Assembly: GCF_024808255.1 (NCBI RefSeq)
Contig: NZ_JANTYS010000006.1
Location: 275,686-339,685, forward strand
Direction of reading: 5' to 3'
Source of the DNA: Mucilaginibacter dorajii
GTDB taxonomy: Bacteria > Bacteroidota > Bacteroidia > Sphingobacteriales > Sphingobacteriaceae
DNA: 64,000 bases
A program made the position numbers and the translations under genes. Below the pieces are notes generated by a model. That model was not told where the DNA came from. It did not search any database and was given only the letters and a program-made list of their open reading frames with translations. This document shows positions 62,282-64,000 of this stretch, piece after piece; within the stretch, counting starts at the first letter, position 1, and the number at the start of each line of letters is the position of its first letter.

Positions 62282-63751
62282 ATGAAAAAAATAACGTGTA
62301 TTAGTTTTTTATTACTGGGGATAGGCATTTGCCGGGCACAAACGCCTCAGTTAAAGGTAGACTGGAATGATGTTACCATGACATCACGCTCAACCCCTAC
62401 ACTACAGGTTGTGGGTAACCCCATGCTTAGGCCGGGGGCGGCCATGCGCGAAAATTCCTTAAAGGCTTTGCGCGGCTTAAATGCCGACTATGTGCGGTAT
62501 GTCCCGTGGTTTCCGTACCCCAAACTGGCCGTAGCCGAACTGGAAGCGCCAACAGCTACCAAAACATCATGGGATTTTAGTTTGATAGACCCCATGACCA
62601 TCGATTTTTTGGAGGCCACCAAAGGGCACAGCATCATCATGAATTTTAGCACCATACCGCAATGGATGTTTAAAACAGATAAGCCCGTTGCTTACCCCGC
62701 CGACGCCAACCAGGTGGGTTGGGGCTACGGTGGCGGCACCCAGTTACGGGATACAACCATGAAGGAGTTAACCGGTTATTATACCCGGCTAATCAGTTGG
62801 TACACTAAAGGGGGCTTTACCGATGAGTTGGGTAGGTACCACAAATCGGGGTATCATTACCAGATTCCGTATTGGGAAGTTTTGAACGAGCCCGACCTGG
62901 AGCATAGCATGTCGCCGCAAACCTATACCAAGATCTATGATGCCATGGCAATGGCCATAAAGCAGGTATTGCCCGATGCGAAAATTGTAGGCTTGGCGCT
63001 TGCCTACCAAAACCCTGATTGGTTTGAGTATTTCCTGAACCCCGCTAACCATAAGCCCGGTATCCCGATAGATATGATCTCATATCATTGCTATGCCAAT
63101 GCCAATACCAATCAAAAGTTTGACGCCTATGAATATTCGGTTTTTGATAAGGCCGAAAACTTTGTAAACACGGTTTCATACATCCAAAACATCAGGAAGC
63201 GTTTAGCGCCAAACACCAAAACAGATATTGACGAACTGGGTACCTTTGTAAACGACCAGATGCGTAACCAGCCCATTCAGCCCGAGTACTGGAACCTTTC
63301 GGCAAGTGTATACGCCTATTTTTTTATCGGGCTTACCAAAGCCGGTATTGATGTTATAGGCGAATCGCAATTAGTGGGCTTTCCAACACAGTTCCCGGAT
63401 GTAAGCATGATCAACTATGTAAACAACAAGCCTAATGCCCGTTTTTGGGTGCTCAAGCTCATTAAAGATAACATAGCAGCGGGCAGCAAACTGGTAAAAA
63501 CCTGGGTAGATGACAATAATGGCGATGATATTGTTGCACAGGGATTTGTGAACAATGGCGTTAAAAAAATGCTTATCCTTAATAAACGTAACAAAGCCAT
63601 CAGCATAAAAATACCGGCAGATTTTAAAGGTTCAAAAATCACTTTGCTTGATACCGCAAGCGGCGACGATGAGCCGATAGCAGCAGCGTTGAATAGCGAT
63701 GTGGTTGAACTAAAGCCTTTTGCTGTAGCTATGGTAAATTTTGATAAATAG
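62282..63751 (+). CDS. Exported clan GH-A glycosidase, GH39-like
   Basis: The 489-residue protein has a signal peptide (CISFLLLGIGICRAQ) and a TIM-barrel domain. The acid/base Glu lies in PYWEVLNEPDLEHS (Asn-Glu-Pro, typical of clan GH-A) and the nucleophile Glu in TKTDIDELGTFVND. About the last 90 residues form a beta-sandwich (MLILNKRNKAISIKIPADFK). The arrangement is closest to GH39 (beta-xylosidase/alpha-iduronidase type), but GH79 or an unclassified group is possible. It follows susC/susD in the same direction and closes the third PUL in this window. An AraC-type site lies behind it. Confidence 0.8.
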   Translation: MKKITCISFLLLGIGICRAQTPQLKVDWNDVTMTSRSTPTLQVVGNPMLRPGAAMRENSLKALRGLNADYVRYVPWFPYPKLAVAELEAPTATKTSWDFSLIDPMTIDFLEATKGHSIIMNFSTIPQWMFKTDKPVAYPADANQVGWGYGGGTQLRDTTMKELTGYYTRLISWYTKGGFTDELGRYHKSGYHYQIPYWEVLNEPDLEHSMSPQTYTKIYDAMAMAIKQVLPDAKIVGLALAYQNPDWFEYFLNPANHKPGIPIDMISYHCYANANTNQKFDAYEYSVFDKAENFVNTVSYIQNIRKRLAPNTKTDIDELGTFVNDQMRNQPIQPEYWNLSASVYAYFFIGLTKAGIDVIGESQLVGFPTQFPDVSMINYVNNKPNARFWVLKLIKDNIAAGSKLVKTWVDDNNGDDIVAQGFVNNGVKKMLILNKRNKAISIKIPADFKGSKITLLDTASGDDEPIAAALNSDVVELKPFAVAMVNFDK

Positions 63752-63775
63752 CATTGGGGATTGATTAAAAATAAA

Positions 63776-63801
63776 TCAAAAAGTGTAAAACAAATATCAA
63801 A
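63776..63801. promoter_or_regulatory. Candidate AraC operator, copy 3
   Basis: The TCAAA half-sites start at 63776 and 63797, again 21 bp apart. It ends 29 bp before an exact -7 box TAGATTTG (63831-63838), the same arrangement as copy 2. It should drive a gene to the right, beyond a repeat and insertion-like sequence. Confidence 0.65.
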
Positions 63802-63830
63802 TAGGTAACATCCCGCTTGTGAAATTAAAA

Positions 63831-63838
63831 TAGATTTG
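63831..63838 (+). promoter_or_regulatory. -7 box TAGATTTG behind operator copy 3
   Basis: It fits TAnnTTTG exactly, but the nearest TTG upstream is only 11 bases away. This fits an activator-dependent promoter. Confidence 0.45.
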
Positions 63839-63870
63839 GCTCTCCGGGGAAGATTTTAATTTGACGAAAT

Positions 63871-63906
63871 GAAAAGCGCGGGCATGTGGGAATCCCCTCT
63901 TGAGAG
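63871..63906. repeat. Left half of a CCCCTCTTGAGAGGGG-family element, cut off
   Basis: AAAAGCGCGGGCATGTG then GAATCCCCTCTTGAGAG (63890-63906) matches the left ends at 35628 and 38155. The sequence then stops inside the core, where GGGCGGAGGGG would follow in the other copies. Confidence 0.75.
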
Positions 63907-64000
63907 TAATGGCACTAACTTAAAATAAAAAGTGTATATTTGGTTAAACCAGAGGATCAAATGACACCAAATCAATCATTAGACTTGAGTTTGCAGTTGC
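63907..64000 (+). mobile_element. Possible left end of an insertion element (partial)
   Basis: Right at the break in the repeat, TAATGGCACTAACTTA starts new sequence, with an exact -7 box TATATTTG (63935-63942) and an ATG at 63961. The pattern (terminus, promoter, reading frame) fits an IS left end. The right end is outside the window, so this is inference. Confidence 0.35.
63961..64000 (+). CDS. Start of a possible transposase gene (partial)
   Basis: Only 13 codons are visible (MTPNQSLDLSLQL), open to the window end. It begins 18 bases after the TATATTTG box. No family can be assigned from this short piece. Confidence 0.35.
   Translation, partial: MTPNQSLDLSLQL

Noticed and set aside
1..64000. 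tRNA, rRNA or riboswitch genes
   Set aside because: Reading the spacers by eye I found no cloverleaf or known riboswitch core; a covariance-model search was not possible.

Overview
The window looks like chromosomal DNA of a Bacteroidota bacterium of the Sphingobacteriaceae type, most like Mucilaginibacter or Pedobacter. The evidence is three SusC/SusD pairs, an ECF sigma/FecR pair, promoters of the TAnnTTTG (-7) type instead of a classical -10, few Shine-Dalgarno sequences, an LptD-type protein and moderate GC content. Genus assignment is inference; there is no rRNA or tRNA gene to anchor it.

Region 1 (1-21.2 kb) is housekeeping. In order: the 3' part of pnp, a small unknown gene, rpe, serC and a serA-like dehydrogenase; then on the minus strand a metallo-beta-lactamase RNA-processing enzyme, an MsbA-like ABC exporter, an unknown exported membrane protein and a SAM hydrolase; then phoH, purC, a STAS-domain protein and rnz; then minus-strand mlaD-like and amidase genes; then lptD, cinA and an alpha-keto-acid dehydrogenase E2 gene. 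The spacers here carry an unusual repeat type: degenerate tandem 7- or 8-mers, at three places arranged as facing inverted arrays.

Region 2 (21.3-28.6 kb) is a minus-strand susC-susD-susE set, probably for starch or another glucan. A divergent exported esterase has an N-terminal CBM48/CBM20-like domain. The spacer holds a perfect 26-bp palindrome with an AACGTT centre, a likely LacI-type operator.

Region 3 (28.65-46.1 kb) is a second polysaccharide utilisation locus (PUL) in one direction: ECF sigma factor, FecR anti-sigma, susC with an STN signalling domain, susD, GH89 alpha-N-acetylglucosaminidase, GH35-type beta-galactosidase, an HGSNAT-like membrane acetyltransferase and GH92 alpha-mannosidase with a LamG-like tail. 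The enzyme set suggests a glycan with alpha-GlcNAc, beta-Gal and alpha-Man, for example a glycoprotein or host-like glycan. Its spacers are full of MITE/REP-like palindromes, one apparently inserted into another.

Region 4 (46.2-54.3 kb) has a DOT1-like methyltransferase head-to-head with an HD-domain phosphohydrolase across a 517-bp AT-rich spacer with palindromes and near-direct repeats, then an AraC regulator divergent from a TolC-HlyD-MFS efflux operon, then cysQ.

Region 5 (54.3-63.8 kb) is a third PUL: AraC regulator, GH43-type enzyme, susC, susD and a GH39-like enzyme. Three spacers share a motif of two TCAAA half-sites exactly 21 bp apart. In two of them a TAnnTTTG promoter box starts 29-30 bp downstream. 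This looks like the operator of the local AraC regulator. At the right edge a repeat is cut short inside its palindromic core and is followed by what looks like the left end of an insertion element.
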